64,000 nt of DNA from contig NZ_CP137557.1 in assembly GCF_019249655.2 (NCBI RefSeq), positions 2,079,001-2,143,000 of the forward strand, read 5' to 3'. Positions within the stretch are counted from its first letter, which is position 1. Every line of letters starts with the position of its first letter. Positions 8,715 to 18,671 of the stretch are shown piece after piece. Below the pieces are notes generated by a model. It saw only the letters and a program-made list of their open reading frames with translations, did not search any database and had not been told where the DNA came from. The position numbers and the translations under genes are program-made. The stretch is from Segatella copri. Its GTDB lineage: Bacteria > Bacteroidota > Bacteroidia > Bacteroidales > Bacteroidaceae.

Positions 8715-9566
8715 ATGTTACGAATAGCAGTACAAAGTAAGGGTCGTTTGTTCGACGACACAATGAATCTTTTAGCAGAGGCCGACATCAAGGTCAGCGC
8801 CTCAAAGCGCACCCTCTTGGTGCAGGCAAGTAATTTTCCTCTCGAAGTGCTTTACCTTCGCGATGACGATATCCCTCAGAGCGTTGCCTCTGGAGTAGCC
8901 GACATCGGTGTCGTAGGTGAGAACGAGTTCGTGGAGCGTGGCGAGAATGCCCAGATCATCGACCGGTTGGGCTTCAGCAAATGCCGCCTGAGCCTTGCCA
9001 TCCCTAAGAAGATTGATTATCCGGGATTGCAGTGGTTTAATGGCAGGAAGATTGCCACTTCTTACCCTAACATCCTGCGCAATTTCATGAAGAAGAACAA
9101 TATCAATGCCGATATCCACGTCATTACAGGTTCTGTGGAAATTAGTCCGGGCATCGGTCTGGCAGATGGTATCTTCGATATCGTCAGCTCTGGTTCTACA
9201 TTGGTAAGCAACAATCTTGCCGAAGTGGAGGTTGTGATGAAGAGCGAGGCTTTGCTCATCGGCAACTGGAAGATGGATGAGGAGAAGCATCAGATTTTGA
9301 ACGAGATGCTGTTCCGCTTCGAGGCAGTACGTTCTGCTCAGGACAAGAAGTACGTGATGATGAACGCCCCTAAGGCGAAGGTAGAGGAGATTACCCAGGT
9401 ATTGCCAGGTATCAAGAGTCCTACCGTCATCCCATTGGCCGACGAGGAGTGGTGCTCTATACACACCGTTCTCGACGAGAAGCGTTTTTGGGAAATCATC
9501 GGTAAACTGAAGGAACTCGGTGCACAGGGCATCCTTGTAACACCAATCGAGAAGATGATATTGTAA
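8715..9566 (+). CDS. hisG: ATP phosphoribosyltransferase, long form
   Basis: 283-aa first enzyme of histidine biosynthesis, joining ATP and PRPP. MLRIAVQSKGRLFDDTMNLL opens the catalytic domain. GVVGENEFVE, KIATSYPNILRNF and the PRPP-loop region IFDIVSSGSTL follow. The last ~70 residues (KYVMMNAPKAKVEEITQVLPG to the end) form the HisG_C regulatory domain, so this is the long, histidine-feedback-controlled form that needs no HisZ. ATG 8715 is chosen over upstream in-frame starts because it gives the family N-terminus and follows the promoter; the upstream extension crosses the promoter. Confidence 0.96.
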   Translation: MLRIAVQSKGRLFDDTMNLLAEADIKVSASKRTLLVQASNFPLEVLYLRDDDIPQSVASGVADIGVVGENEFVERGENAQIIDRLGFSKCRLSLAIPKKIDYPGLQWFNGRKIATSYPNILRNFMKKNNINADIHVITGSVEISPGIGLADGIFDIVSSGSTLVSNNLAEVEVVMKSEALLIGNWKMDEEKHQILNEMLFRFEAVRSAQDKKYVMMNAPKAKVEEITQVLPGIKSPTVIPLADEEWCSIHTVLDEKRFWEIIGKLKELGAQGILVTPIEKMIL

Positions 9567-9651
9567 GAAAGTTAGATATTAGGAGTAGCGACCAGCTTAT
9601 GCGCAGGTCTAGTTCTTAATTATCCATTATAAATTATTAATTAAATTTGGA

Positions 9652-10935
9652 ATGAAGGTAATAAAGTATCCTGCAAAGGAGGAATGGAGCGAGATAGTAA
9701 AACGCCCACACCTTGACGTGTCGCAGCTCAATGCTACCGTTCAGGGTGTACTCGACGATGTGAAGAACCATGGCGATGATGCCGTGAAGCGTTACGAGGA
9801 GAAGTTTGACCATGCCCATCTCGATTCTTTGGCTGTGACTGAGGCTGAAATCGATGAGGCTGAGCAACTGGTTTCTCAAGATCTGAAAGACGCTTTGCAC
9901 CTCGCCCATCATAACATTGCCGCATTCCATCAGAGCCAGAAGTTTGAGGGCAGCAAGGTGGAGACCTGCGCTGGCGTAACCTGTTGGCAGAAGAGCGTGG
10001 CGATAGAGAAGGTGGGATTGTATATCCCGGGCGGAACGGCGCCTCTCTTCAGCACCGTATTGATGCTCGCTACCCCAGCCAAGATTGCAGGCTGCAGGGA
10101 AATCGTGCTCTGTACTCCTCCTAACAAGGAGGGAAAGGTGAATCCGGCTATCCTCATGGCGGCTAAGATTGCAGGCGTGAGCAAGATCTTCAAGGCGGGC
10201 GGCGTGCAGGCCATCGGTGCGATGGCTTACGGAACGGAGAGCGTGCCTAAGGTATATAAGATATTCGGACCGGGCAACCAGTTTGTCATGGCGGCAAAAC
10301 AGCAGGTTTCCCTGCACGATGTGGCTATCGATATGCCGGCTGGACCATCAGAGGTTTGTCTTATTGCAGATGAAACTGCCAACCCTGTGTTTGCTGCTGC
10401 CGACTTGCTGTCGCAGGCTGAGCACGGCTTCGACTCGCAGGTGTTCTTCATCACTACCTCCGAAAAGGTTTTGGAAGCAGTGAAGAAGGAAGTGGAAGTG
10501 CAGTTGGAGCGATTGCCACGCAAGGAGATGGCGCAGACTTCGCTGGACAACTCCAAGTTCATCCTCGTTGAGAACGAAGAGGAGGCCATCGACCTTTGCA
10601 ACACCTACGCCCCAGAGCATCTCATCATCGCAACTGCCGATTACGGGCAGCTTGCCGAGAAGGTGGTGAATGCGGGCAGCGTGTTCCTGGGCAACTATGC
10701 GTGCGAGAGTGCCGGCGACTATGCCAGCGGTACCAACCACACCCTTCCGACCCATGGCTATGCCTTGGCATATAATGGCGTGAACCTCGACAGTTATAAT
10801 CGTAAGATCACCTTCCAGCATCTCACGGAAGAAGGTATTCGTAACATAGGCGATGCTGTGGTGACGATGGCGGAGAATGAACAGTTGGAGGCGCATGCAA
10901 ATGCCATGAGATTGAGAGTTAATAGCCTAAAATAA
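9652..10935 (+). CDS. hisD: Histidinol dehydrogenase
   Basis: 427-aa zinc enzyme doing the last two oxidations of histidine synthesis, L-histidinol to histidine with NAD+. Visible family motifs include LYIPGGTAPLFSTVLM, FGPGNQFVMAAKQ, DMPAGPSEV, LLSQAEHG, the metal-site region NYAPEHLIIA-like (NTYAPEHLII), and GNYACESAGDYASGTNHTLPT. Full length. It sits 85 nt after hisG and 9 nt before hisC, consistent with one operon. hisB, hisH, hisA and hisF are not in the window. Confidence 0.97.
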   Translation: MKVIKYPAKEEWSEIVKRPHLDVSQLNATVQGVLDDVKNHGDDAVKRYEEKFDHAHLDSLAVTEAEIDEAEQLVSQDLKDALHLAHHNIAAFHQSQKFEGSKVETCAGVTCWQKSVAIEKVGLYIPGGTAPLFSTVLMLATPAKIAGCREIVLCTPPNKEGKVNPAILMAAKIAGVSKIFKAGGVQAIGAMAYGTESVPKVYKIFGPGNQFVMAAKQQVSLHDVAIDMPAGPSEVCLIADETANPVFAAADLLSQAEHGFDSQVFFITTSEKVLEAVKKEVEVQLERLPRKEMAQTSLDNSKFILVENEEEAIDLCNTYAPEHLIIATADYGQLAEKVVNAGSVFLGNYACESAGDYASGTNHTLPTHGYALAYNGVNLDSYNRKITFQHLTEEGIRNIGDAVVTMAENEQLEAHANAMRLRVNSLK

Positions 10936-10944
10936 TTTAAAAGA

Positions 10945-11979
10945 ATGAAAGATTTAAAAGACTTGTGCCGAGAAAACATCTGGAACTTGGCACCATACAG
11001 TTGCGCTCGCACGGAATTCGCTGGCAGAAATGCCCGTGTCTTCCTCGATGCCAACGAGAATCCATATAATGACCCGTACAACCGATACCCTGATCCGCTT
11101 CAGCTGGAACTGAAGAAGCAGGTGAGCAAGATCAAGGGGGTTCCGGAAGACCAGATTTTCCTGGGCAACGGTTCGGATGAGGCCATCGACCTGGTTTATC
11201 GTGTGTTCTGCCGTCCGGGCAAGGACAATGTGGTAGCGATTGCGCCTACATACGGAATGTATGAGGTGTGTGCCGATGTGAACGACGTGGAGTATCGCTC
11301 CGTGTTGCTCGACGAGAACTATCAGATTTCTGCCGAGAAAATCATCGATGCCTGCGACGAGAATACCAAGGTGGTTTGGTTCTGCAGTCCTAACAACCCT
11401 ACGGGCAACCATATCAATCGCGAGGCGATAGTAGAGGTGCTCCGTCTGTTTGATGGCATCGTGGTGGTAGATGAGGCTTACAGCGATTTCTCTACCGAGC
11501 GAACTTTCCGTGGCGTGCTGAAGCATTTCCCTAACATGATTGTGCTCAATACGATGAGCAAGGCATGGGGTTGTGCGGCATTGCGTCTGGGTATGGCGTA
11601 TGCGAGCAAGGAGATTATTGATATCTTCAATAAGGTGAAGTATCCTTATAATGTGAATCTGCTTACCCAGCAGCAGGCGCTTGAGGTTTTGAAGGCACCG
11701 CTGAAGAAGGATGAGTGGGTGAAGAACATCCTGCAGGAGCGTTCTAAGGTGATGACAGCCTTCTTGGATTTGCCTATCACCGTGAAGATTCATCCTACGG
11801 ATGCCAACTTCTTCCTGGTTCAGGTGACGGATGCGCAGGCCATCTACGATTATCTGGTGGCTCAGGGCATCATCGTAAGAAACCGCAACAAGGTTCAACT
11901 TTGCGGCAACTGTCTGAGAATCACCATTGGTAACAAGACGGAGAACGCCGAGTTGCTTGGGGCGTTGAGACAATATTAA
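10945..11979 (+). CDS. hisC: Histidinol-phosphate aminotransferase
   Basis: 344-aa PLP-dependent class I/II aminotransferase converting imidazole acetol phosphate and glutamate to histidinol phosphate. Motifs: [51 protein letters not shown] and the PLP-lysine region [17 protein letters not shown]. The C-terminal domain ends ...[19 protein letters not shown]. Last gene of the operon; a strong terminator follows. Confidence 0.96.
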   Translation: MKDLKDLCRENIWNLAPYSCARTEFAGRNARVFLDANENPYNDPYNRYPDPLQLELKKQVSKIKGVPEDQIFLGNGSDEAIDLVYRVFCRPGKDNVVAIAPTYGMYEVCADVNDVEYRSVLLDENYQISAEKIIDACDENTKVVWFCSPNNPTGNHINREAIVEVLRLFDGIVVVDEAYSDFSTERTFRGVLKHFPNMIVLNTMSKAWGCAALRLGMAYASKEIIDIFNKVKYPYNVNLLTQQQALEVLKAPLKKDEWVKNILQERSKVMTAFLDLPITVKIHPTDANFFLVQVTDAQAIYDYLVAQGIIVRNRNKVQLCGNCLRITIGNKTENAELLGALRQY

Positions 11980-11980
11980 T

Positions 11981-12026
11981 AAAAAATCGCCGTTTATCTC
12001 ATGTTTGGGATAAACGGCGATTTTTT
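11981..12026. terminator. Bidirectional terminator between hisC and ygiQ
   Basis: 18-bp perfect stem (AAAAAATCGCCGTTTATC and its complement, 12009-12026) with a 10-nt loop. U-runs in both directions serve the two convergent transcripts. Confidence 0.92.
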
Positions 12027-12039
12027 CATTTATTTCATC

Positions 12040-14349
12040 TTATCTTCTCCTGCCTCTTCCTTCATTTCTTCCCTGGTTACCACGACCACTGCCACGCTCG
12101 TTCCTGTCGCCGCTGTTGTAGCGGTTCTTGCGGTTGTGGTTGTTGTCATCGAAATTAGGGTTGAAACTCTTTTTCTTCTTGTCCTTGAAGAAGCCGGCAC
12201 CCTGTTCTTTCTGATTTCTCAGTTCGGCTCTGGCTGCTGCCACGGCATCACGGATGTTGGCATTCGAAGGCTTACATGATTTTAGAGATTTTCCATTGTT
12301 CAGGTATTTCTCCTCATCATAGCAACCCACGTTGCCATATCCCTTTGGCGCAAAGCGGTCTTGTGCATTTCTGCCACGGCCTTTTTCGGCTTTTGGCTCT
12401 GCTGCATTTCTGCCAGCACCACGCTTGCCCTTGGCTCCTCTGCCCACGCCCGGATTATCGTAGGTAGAACCGATAGCCTTGTCGTCGTAATGGGTATTCT
12501 TACCCTTAAAGCCTCCGCCAAAGCTCTTCTTGTCGTATAGCTTATCTATCAAATCCGCTCTGCCTATGTGGCGAAGCTCGCTCTCTATGGCACGGCGCTC
12601 CTCTGGCTTGTACCAGAAGAAGAACATGCGCTGGGCCAGCTTCTCCTTCTGCGTCTTGGCACTGAACACAGGCTCCAGGGTGTATGGGTCGTATCCCGTG
12701 TACCAAGTCTCGGTGGAAATCGTCATTGGGGTAGGAGTGAAGTCCTGCACCTGCTCTAGATGGAAGTCCAAGCCCTTGGTAATTACCGCCAGCTCCGCCA
12801 TATCCTCTTCATGACAGCCCGGATGCGAACTGATGAAGTATGGAATGATCTGCTGGTTGAGACCCTCTTCCTTGTTGATCTTGTCAAAGATGCGCTTGAA
12901 CTCGTAGAACAGATCGAACGATGGCTTGCGCATGAACTTCAAGACCTCAGGACTGGTATGTTCCGGCGCCACCTTCAGTCTGCCGCTCACGTGCTTGGTA
13001 ATCAGCTCGCGGGTGTATTCCCTTGCCGCCTGGTTCACCTTCTCGTCCTTGCTCTTGTGCAGCAGCAGGTCGTAGCGAACACCACTGCCTATGAAGCTCT
13101 TCTTGATTCCCGGCAGGGCATCCACGGCATGGTAAATCTCCAGCAGCTTGCTGTGGTCGGTATTGAGGTTCGGACAAATCTGCGGGTTCACGCACGATGG
13201 GCGCTTGCACACCTCGCACGCCTTCTGGTTCTTGCCATGCATGCCATACATGTTTGCCGAAGGACCGCCCAGATCGCTCAGATATCCCTTGAAATCAGGC
13301 ATTTCTATGATTTTCTTCACCTCTTTCAAGATGCTCTCCTTGCTTCGGCAAACCACGAACTTGCCCTGGTGTGCCGAAATGGTACAGAATGAGCAGCCGC
13401 CAAAGCAGCCGCGATGCAGGTTCACGGAGAACTTGATCATCTCGTAAGCCGGAATAGTCTTGCCCTTGTACTTAGGATGAGGCAGACGGGTATAAGGCAG
13501 GTCGAAGGCAGCATCCAGTTCCTCGGTTGTCATCAGCGGGAATGGTGGATTCACCACCACATACTTGCCGTCGGTCTCCTGTATCATGCGCTGGGCATGC
13601 ATCTTGTTGGCTTCCTCCTCCAGATGGCGCACGTTCTCAGCCTGTCCCTTCTTGTTGTGAAGGCACTCCTCATGACTGTGCAGGATGATGTCATCGTCCT
13701 TGAATCCGCCCGGAATGTCCTTCTCCTTGCAGTAGAAAGCCACCTGCGGCATCTCGTGAATCTGGTCCATGGTCTTGCCTTCGGCGAAGGCGTTGGCAAG
13801 TTCCACGATAGAGCGTTCGCCCATGCCGTAGAGGATGAGGTCGGCACCCGAATCGCAGAGGATGCACTTGCGCAGTTCATCCTTCCAGTAGTCGTAGTGG
13901 CTGATGCGGCGCAACGACGCCTCGATACCGCCCAGTGCCACAGGTACGTCGGGATAGAGTTTCTTCAGTATCTGGGTATAGACGATAGACGGATAGTCGG
14001 GGCGCATGTCGTGGCGGGAGTCGGGACTGAAGGCGTCCTCGCTGCGCATACGGCGGTTTGCCGTGTAGCGGTTTACCATCGAGTCCATGGCTCCCGGCGA
14101 TACGCCGAAGAAGAGGCGAGGGCGACCCAGCTTCTTGAAGTCACGGAAGTCGCCATGCCAGTCGGGCTGGGGAACGATGGCCACGCGGTAGCCGTTCGCC
14201 TCCAGGATTCGTCCCAGGATGGCAGGTCCGAAGGATGGGTGGTCTACGTAGGCGTCGCCCGAGAAGAGGATGACATCCAGTTCGTCCCATCCCCTGAGTT
14301 CGCACTCCTTCTTGGTTGTTGGCAGGAAATCTGTTAACTTATATTCCAT
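12040..14349 (-). CDS. YgiQ-family radical SAM protein
   Basis: 769 aa. The N-terminal domain (about 1-290) begins KLTDFLPTTKKECELRGWDELD with LFSGDAYVDHPSFG, the YgiQ signature. The radical SAM core carries GCFGGCSFCTIS (the CxxxCxxC that binds the 4Fe-4S cluster). A second Cys cluster CEVCKRPSCVNPQICPN follows, then a DUF3362-type region. The C-terminal ~140 residues are low-complexity and very basic, ending in RGG-like RGSGRGNQGRNEGRGRRR, suggesting nucleic-acid contact. The biochemical reaction of YgiQ proteins is not established to my knowledge. Last gene of a three-gene minus-strand run. Confidence 0.9.
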   Translation of the reverse strand: MEYKLTDFLPTTKKECELRGWDELDVILFSGDAYVDHPSFGPAILGRILEANGYRVAIVPQPDWHGDFRDFKKLGRPRLFFGVSPGAMDSMVNRYTANRRMRSEDAFSPDSRHDMRPDYPSIVYTQILKKLYPDVPVALGGIEASLRRISHYDYWKDELRKCILCDSGADLILYGMGERSIVELANAFAEGKTMDQIHEMPQVAFYCKEKDIPGGFKDDDIILHSHEECLHNKKGQAENVRHLEEEANKMHAQRMIQETDGKYVVVNPPFPLMTTEELDAAFDLPYTRLPHPKYKGKTIPAYEMIKFSVNLHRGCFGGCSFCTISAHQGKFVVCRSKESILKEVKKIIEMPDFKGYLSDLGGPSANMYGMHGKNQKACEVCKRPSCVNPQICPNLNTDHSKLLEIYHAVDALPGIKKSFIGSGVRYDLLLHKSKDEKVNQAAREYTRELITKHVSGRLKVAPEHTSPEVLKFMRKPSFDLFYEFKRIFDKINKEEGLNQQIIPYFISSHPGCHEEDMAELAVITKGLDFHLEQVQDFTPTPMTISTETWYTGYDPYTLEPVFSAKTQKEKLAQRMFFFWYKPEERRAIESELRHIGRADLIDKLYDKKSFGGGFKGKNTHYDDKAIGSTYDNPGVGRGAKGKRGAGRNAAEPKAEKGRGRNAQDRFAPKGYGNVGCYDEEKYLNNGKSLKSCKPSNANIRDAVAAARAELRNQKEQGAGFFKDKKKKSFNPNFDDNNHNRKNRYNSGDRNERGSGRGNQGRNEGRGRRR

Positions 14350-14359
14350 TCAAAATGCT

Positions 14360-14701
14360 TTAATCATTTACTGCATCTGGCTCTGCATCAGCAGATTCCT
14401 GTGCATCCTTCTTCTCCTTCCAATCCACGTAGAGCAATACGAGGTTGTGGAGTCCCAAAGCCTTCATGTTCTGGTTGTAGATCACGTCGAGGCAGAGGTC
14501 GAGCAATTCCTTGTCCTTGATGTCGCTGCTCTCCAGGAGGGCGCGTACATTGAACTTCAACTTGTCGAGCACTTCCTCGTCGATGATGCCGTTGCTATCT
14601 ACGAGGTTGCGGAGCAACTGATACTTGTCAATAGTCTCTAAATGCTGGTCGCTCACTTCGATAGAGCGTGTGCCAGACTGGTTTGCTTGAATCTTATACA
14701 T
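14360..14701 (-). CDS. Conserved-looking small protein of unknown function
   Basis: 113 aa, soluble, mostly helical, no signal peptide or membrane segment. It begins MYKIQANQSGTRSIEVSDQH and ends in an acidic tail (DAQESADAEPDAVND). It starts 18 nt after the golvesin-domain gene and stops 10 nt before ygiQ, so it is very probably co-transcribed with both. I do not recognise a family. Confidence 0.7.
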   Translation of the reverse strand: MYKIQANQSGTRSIEVSDQHLETIDKYQLLRNLVDSNGIIDEEVLDKLKFNVRALLESSDIKDKELLDLCLDVIYNQNMKALGLHNLVLLYVDWKEKKDAQESADAEPDAVND

Positions 14702-14719
14702 ATAATTATTAATTTTAAA

Positions 14720-17464
14720 TTATTCCGTCAGGAAATTGAGGATACCCAGCATGATGCTGTGGCGGGTCTTCTCATCGCTGATGCACTCCAGCGGGATGCC
14801 CATGGTGAAGGTGCGGTAGCTGCTACTCTTGTAGGCCACAGCCGCACTGGTGCCCGATAGGTATCGCATGGCGCAGAAGGCGGTGCTGCCCACCGGCTTG
14901 AGAATCTCGGGATGAGTGGCGGCATAGTGGCGGGCGTTCAGCTGATTGTAATAGCTGAATTCCTTGCCCAGTCCCTCAATGATAGGGTCGGTGCCTACGA
15001 TGCTGTCTCGCTCGGTGATGGTGGAATCCTCGGGGTTGATGTCCTGAACGATGAATTTCGTGCCCGTTGGCTCGTAATGCACCTTCAGGATGTCGCTCAT
15101 GAAATTCTGTTCCTCTTCCGTCTGCATGTCGCTGCCGTTGTAGGAACCGCTTACCAGCAGTCTGCCGCCGTTCAGCGCGTAATATCTGATGCGCTTCTGC
15201 AGGGTTGGGGTGAAGGTCTTGAAGTACTGATGGGTGTAGCCATCGTTGCGCTCCAGTCCGTTGATGAGGTCTACCACTTGATAGTCGGTCATCTTCACCT
15301 TGCCCGATGCGATGGCTTCGCTCGAACAGCTGGCGATGCTATATTTGTTGCTCGATGCGATGGCACGGGCATGTTCCTCGGTGTAGTTGAAGTCGTTGCC
15401 TGCCACAAACTGACCTGCCATCTCGTTGCCGCAATAGCCCAGTCCGCTGGTGGTTTCCAGCCCCATCTTGTTGATGTCGAACATCAGCTGCTTGCCGCTC
15501 CAGCCTGCCGTGAGCCCGTAGCTTACGCCCGGATCCTTGTCGAAGTCGAAGCCCTGGAAGGTGTCGTTATCCACCACCTGTGGCGAAGCCAGACGATGGA
15601 AATTGTTGACCACCAATACCTTTTGCGAGGCTGATGGATTGTAGAGGGCCGAGAGGGTTTCTGATGGGAAACTCTCGCCACCCTGGTTTACGGCTGCCAC
15701 GCGGAAGTTGTAGAGCTTTCCCGGCTCCAGCTTCACGAAGTGCTGTGGCGAACGCACCAGGGTTCCGTTGTCGAATCCGCCGTTGCCCTCTGCCTTGTAA
15801 ACGATGTAGCGGGTAGGCTTGGCGCTAGGCTCCAGCTTGTCCAGTTGCGGACTCCAGGTGAGTTTGGCGTATCCGAACTCATCTATCTCCACGCTGAAGT
15901 GGTTGGGCGCCAGTGGCTGCACCACATAATCCTCGCCGTGGTTGCTGTTCACGAATCTCAGGATGGTCTTGTAGATGGAGCGGGCGATGGTAAACTTGCC
16001 CATCGGATCCTGGGCGATGAGCATATCCGGGAAGCTCTGGTGAGAGAGCATTTCGAGGATAGCCGATGGCACTTCGGGCAGTCGAGTTTCCGAATAGTTG
16101 CGGTCCCAGAGGTATCGCTTGTTGAATGCACCAAAGGTTTGCGACATGTCTTCTACCAGGTTGTCACGCAATGCTTTAGCGAAATCCTTTGAAGTGAATC
16201 TCGAAACTCCGCTATTGAGCATCCCGTCGTTGAAATCGGTGGTGCAGATGGCGAGTGCGCCCCAGGTAGATTTGCCGTCGGGGTTGAAGCCTGCGTCGCT
16301 GTGCAGGGCGAGCGAGAGTTCTATCGGCACCTTCTTTCCGCTGAGGGCAGGCATGTATACGCTGCCTCCGCCCAGCCAGTTGGTCATCAGTGAACGGGTG
16401 TTGATGTCGTCAGCATAGTCGTTCTTGCCTTGTCTGCCGCCATAGACCTTGTAGGGAGCACCTGCCCACTGGGCGTAGTATCTGGCTCCCTCCAGGCATC
16501 GTGGCAGTCCGCTCACGTCGCCGCCGCGCTCTATGTTGCCCATGCCTCCGCCGAATCGTACGGCATCGGTGGTGACAACGCCTCTTTTGGAAGCCTGGTT
16601 GGTGCACACCACCCGGTTGAACTCGTTGCATCCCTTGTCGAAGTCGAAGGTTCCTAGATACACCCAGGTTCCGCCACCCATTCGCTGGTTCACGGTAAAC
16701 TCGGTGGCCTGTCCCTTGTGGTACACGATGTATTTGGCATCGGGCACGCTCTTCGGCAGGGTCTGATAGCTTACGTATACGGCATATTTACCAGCCTCCT
16801 TGAATTTAGGCTGATAGCTGACGAGGCTATATTTCTTCTTTTTCTTAGTGGCTTTGGCTTGTCTTACTGTACCCATGGTGAATGGGTTTTCTCCATCGCT
16901 ATACAGGGTTTTGGCATTGGCGAATCCCAGGGAGTCGCAATCCTTCCATTTCTTGGAGTTATCCACTTCGATGTAAGAGATGGATCTTCTGTCGTTGTTG
17001 TCGACGATGATTTCCTGTTGCTGCCAGTCGCGTTCACGAGGTGTGAAGACGATGGCTCCTGCATTCTGGAGCATGGGGATGAGATAGGGCACCACGATGG
17101 TCTGCGTAAAGAGGTCTTCGTTAGTGCAGAACAGGTTGGGGCGCTGCCATTTCCATCCGCGCTCCGCATCCCAATATCGTCCGTGAGAAGCCCACAATGA
17201 GAGGTGTCGGTTCTGCAAGCCGGCAGTCACGAAGTAGGGGCGGGAGCTGTTGAACACCCATGGGTCGTCATCGTATTCGATGTCTTCCCAGGCGTTGCTG
17301 TTGCCCTCGTCATATCGGTTTGCATTTTTGGCGGCAGCCTTTGCAGCGGCAGTTTTCGCCTTTTTGGGCGAGACTTTTGCAGCGGCATCAGCTTGGATTC
17401 CTGCTCCAGCCGGAATAAGCAAACTGCTTATCAGACAATATTTTATAATTCTGTTTTGTTTCAC
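14720..17464 (-). CDS. Secreted golvesin-domain protein with amidase-like core and FN3 domain
   Basis: 914 aa with an N-terminal hydrophobic signal (ISSLLIPAGAGIQADA) and an Ala/Lys-rich linker. Residues about 75-150 (GLQNRHLSLWASHGRYWD...VFTPRERD) together with IELSLALHSDAGF (about 380) resemble the catalytic fold of amidase_3 N-acetylmuramoyl-L-alanine amidases. A golvesin-like beta domain sits between them (KFKEAGKYAVYVSYQTLP, GGTWVYLGTF), followed by a fibronectin type III domain (about 545-625). The C-terminal third resembles a glutamine-amidotransferase-like scaffold and is unassigned. Such proteins are often named xanthan lyase in databases, but activity on peptidoglycan or another polymer is inference. 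It is preceded by a family-1 repeat. Confidence 0.75.
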   Translation of the reverse strand: MKQNRIIKYCLISSLLIPAGAGIQADAAAKVSPKKAKTAAAKAAAKNANRYDEGNSNAWEDIEYDDDPWVFNSSRPYFVTAGLQNRHLSLWASHGRYWDAERGWKWQRPNLFCTNEDLFTQTIVVPYLIPMLQNAGAIVFTPRERDWQQQEIIVDNNDRRSISYIEVDNSKKWKDCDSLGFANAKTLYSDGENPFTMGTVRQAKATKKKKKYSLVSYQPKFKEAGKYAVYVSYQTLPKSVPDAKYIVYHKGQATEFTVNQRMGGGTWVYLGTFDFDKGCNEFNRVVCTNQASKRGVVTTDAVRFGGGMGNIERGGDVSGLPRCLEGARYYAQWAGAPYKVYGGRQGKNDYADDINTRSLMTNWLGGGSVYMPALSGKKVPIELSLALHSDAGFNPDGKSTWGALAICTTDFNDGMLNSGVSRFTSKDFAKALRDNLVEDMSQTFGAFNKRYLWDRNYSETRLPEVPSAILEMLSHQSFPDMLIAQDPMGKFTIARSIYKTILRFVNSNHGEDYVVQPLAPNHFSVEIDEFGYAKLTWSPQLDKLEPSAKPTRYIVYKAEGNGGFDNGTLVRSPQHFVKLEPGKLYNFRVAAVNQGGESFPSETLSALYNPSASQKVLVVNNFHRLASPQVVDNDTFQGFDFDKDPGVSYGLTAGWSGKQLMFDINKMGLETTSGLGYCGNEMAGQFVAGNDFNYTEEHARAIASSNKYSIASCSSEAIASGKVKMTDYQVVDLINGLERNDGYTHQYFKTFTPTLQKRIRYYALNGGRLLVSGSYNGSDMQTEEEQNFMSDILKVHYEPTGTKFIVQDINPEDSTITERDSIVGTDPIIEGLGKEFSYYNQLNARHYAATHPEILKPVGSTAFCAMRYLSGTSAAVAYKSSSYRTFTMGIPLECISDEKTRHSIMLGILNFLTE

Positions 17465-17482
17465 TTTCTTAAATCATATTTT

Positions 17483-17618
17483 AAAGCTTTTGCCCTTACA
17501 GGGCGCATTGCTAATCGCCGATTAAACCCAGGGCGCTGCCCTGGGCTAGGAGCTTCTGCCCTTTCAGGGCGTATTGCTAATCGCCAGCTGGATCCAGAGC
17601 TTTTGCCCTTTCAGGGCG
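17483..17618. repeat. Family-1 palindromic repeat copy
   Basis: Contains GCCCTTACAGGGC, CCCAGGGCGCTGCCCTGGG and two GCCCTTTCAGGGC units, spaced by GCTAATCGCC. It fills the gap between the acyltransferase and the golvesin-domain gene. Confidence 0.85.
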
Positions 17619-17624
17619 ATTCCA

Positions 17625-18182
17625 TCAGTCGATATTTCCAATTGTGAACTTCTCGGGTTTCTTTCCTTTGAAATCCTTGAAGTAGAGCTTGATTTCCTTC
17701 ATGTCCTTCTCCACATCTCCCGAAGGGATGATGACCTTGGTACACTGGATGAGCTTCTTCTCGTAATCCACACCGTAGAGGAGGATAGGGATGCCAGCCT
17801 TCAGGGCAATGAAGTAGAAACCCTTCTTCCATTCCGGATTGAGCGAACGGGTGCCCTCTGGCGTGATGCAGAGGCCGAAGGTATCTCGCTTGCGGGCAGT
17901 CTCGGCAAGATTGTCGGTCATGCTCGTATGCTTGCTTCTCCATACCGGCACACCGCCCAGCTTCCTGAAGATGGGACCCAGCGGCCAGAAGAACCACTCC
18001 TTCTTCATCAGGAAGTTGCTCTTGATGCCCTCAGCTCTGGAGAAGAGCAGGCCTATGATGAAATCCCAGTTGCTGGTGTGGGGAGCCAGGCAAATAATAA
18101 ACTTCTTGGGATGGCCTACGGTTATATCCTTCTTCCATCCCAAGTGTTTGTATAATACCCACTGACAAATGTCTTTTATCAT
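17625..18182 (-). CDS. PlsC-like 1-acylglycerol-phosphate acyltransferase
   Basis: 185 aa of the LPLAT/PlsC superfamily. Catalytic block I is APHTSNWD (H-x4-D, about residues 34-39), and block III is ITPEGTRS (about 106-113), with GGVPVWRSK as block II. It is shorter than typical PlsC (about 240 aa) and resembles the compact Bacteroidota acyltransferases. It probably esterifies an acyl chain onto a lysophospholipid or related acceptor at the inner membrane; the acceptor is not determined by sequence. The stop lies 7 nt from a family-1 repeat. Confidence 0.85.
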   Translation of the reverse strand: MIKDICQWVLYKHLGWKKDITVGHPKKFIICLAPHTSNWDFIIGLLFSRAEGIKSNFLMKKEWFFWPLGPIFRKLGGVPVWRSKHTSMTDNLAETARKRDTFGLCITPEGTRSLNPEWKKGFYFIALKAGIPILLYGVDYEKKLIQCTKVIIPSGDVEKDMKEIKLYFKDFKGKKPEKFTIGNID

Positions 18183-18258
18183 TCCTTATCGTTTGTTCTA
18201 TATATATAAAATAGGTGTATCTGCTAAAATCCTGTTATCCCAGGCTCAGCAATCCTCT

Positions 18259-18528
18259 TTATCCCAAGGTAGCAATCTGGTCGATAATCTCGCTCACCTG
18301 CTTGTTGAAGTCCTTGGTCAGGTTCTTGTAGTAATCACCCGCCTTGATGCCCGGCTCAGGATGAGACACTCTCTTGATGAAATCATCGTTCACCATGACG
18401 ATGGAAGAAAGGATTCCATCAACGTCGGCCTGCTGTGTGCCGTTGTACAAAGACGCTGCTACAGTCTCAGCGAAAAGCTCGCTGGTGATGTAGTTGATTG
18501 TTCGTTTTAAATCTCTTTTGTTAGCCAT
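18259..18528 (-). CDS. Small protein of unknown function
   Basis: 89 aa, soluble, predicted mostly alpha-helical (MANKRDLKRTINYITSELFA... to ...QVSEIIDQIATLG). There is no signal peptide, Cys motif or recognised domain. It has its own promoter and lies about 75 nt upstream of the acyltransferase on the same strand. It looks like a real gene from its codon pattern and its Met-Ala-Asn-Lys start after an A/T-rich leader. Confidence 0.7.
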   Translation of the reverse strand: MANKRDLKRTINYITSELFAETVAASLYNGTQQADVDGILSSIVMVNDDFIKRVSHPEPGIKAGDYYKNLTKDFNKQVSEIIDQIATLG

Positions 18529-18569
18529 AATTCTTTTCTCTAAATTAATAATTGGTTGAAAACAATGCT

Positions 18570-18599
18570 CAAAGATAATAAAAATCTCTGGAAAAGCAA
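18570..18599 (-). promoter_or_regulatory. Promoter of the 89-aa gene
   Basis: Minus-strand TATCTTTG (18570-18577) with TTG (18597-18599) 19 nt upstream. The ATG is about 40 nt downstream. Confidence 0.55.
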
Positions 18600-18671
18600 T
18601 AGAAAATCAAAAAAAATATCTTAATTAACGCATTTTTAGCATTTTTCTTTCCGTATCTCGTAGAAAAACCT

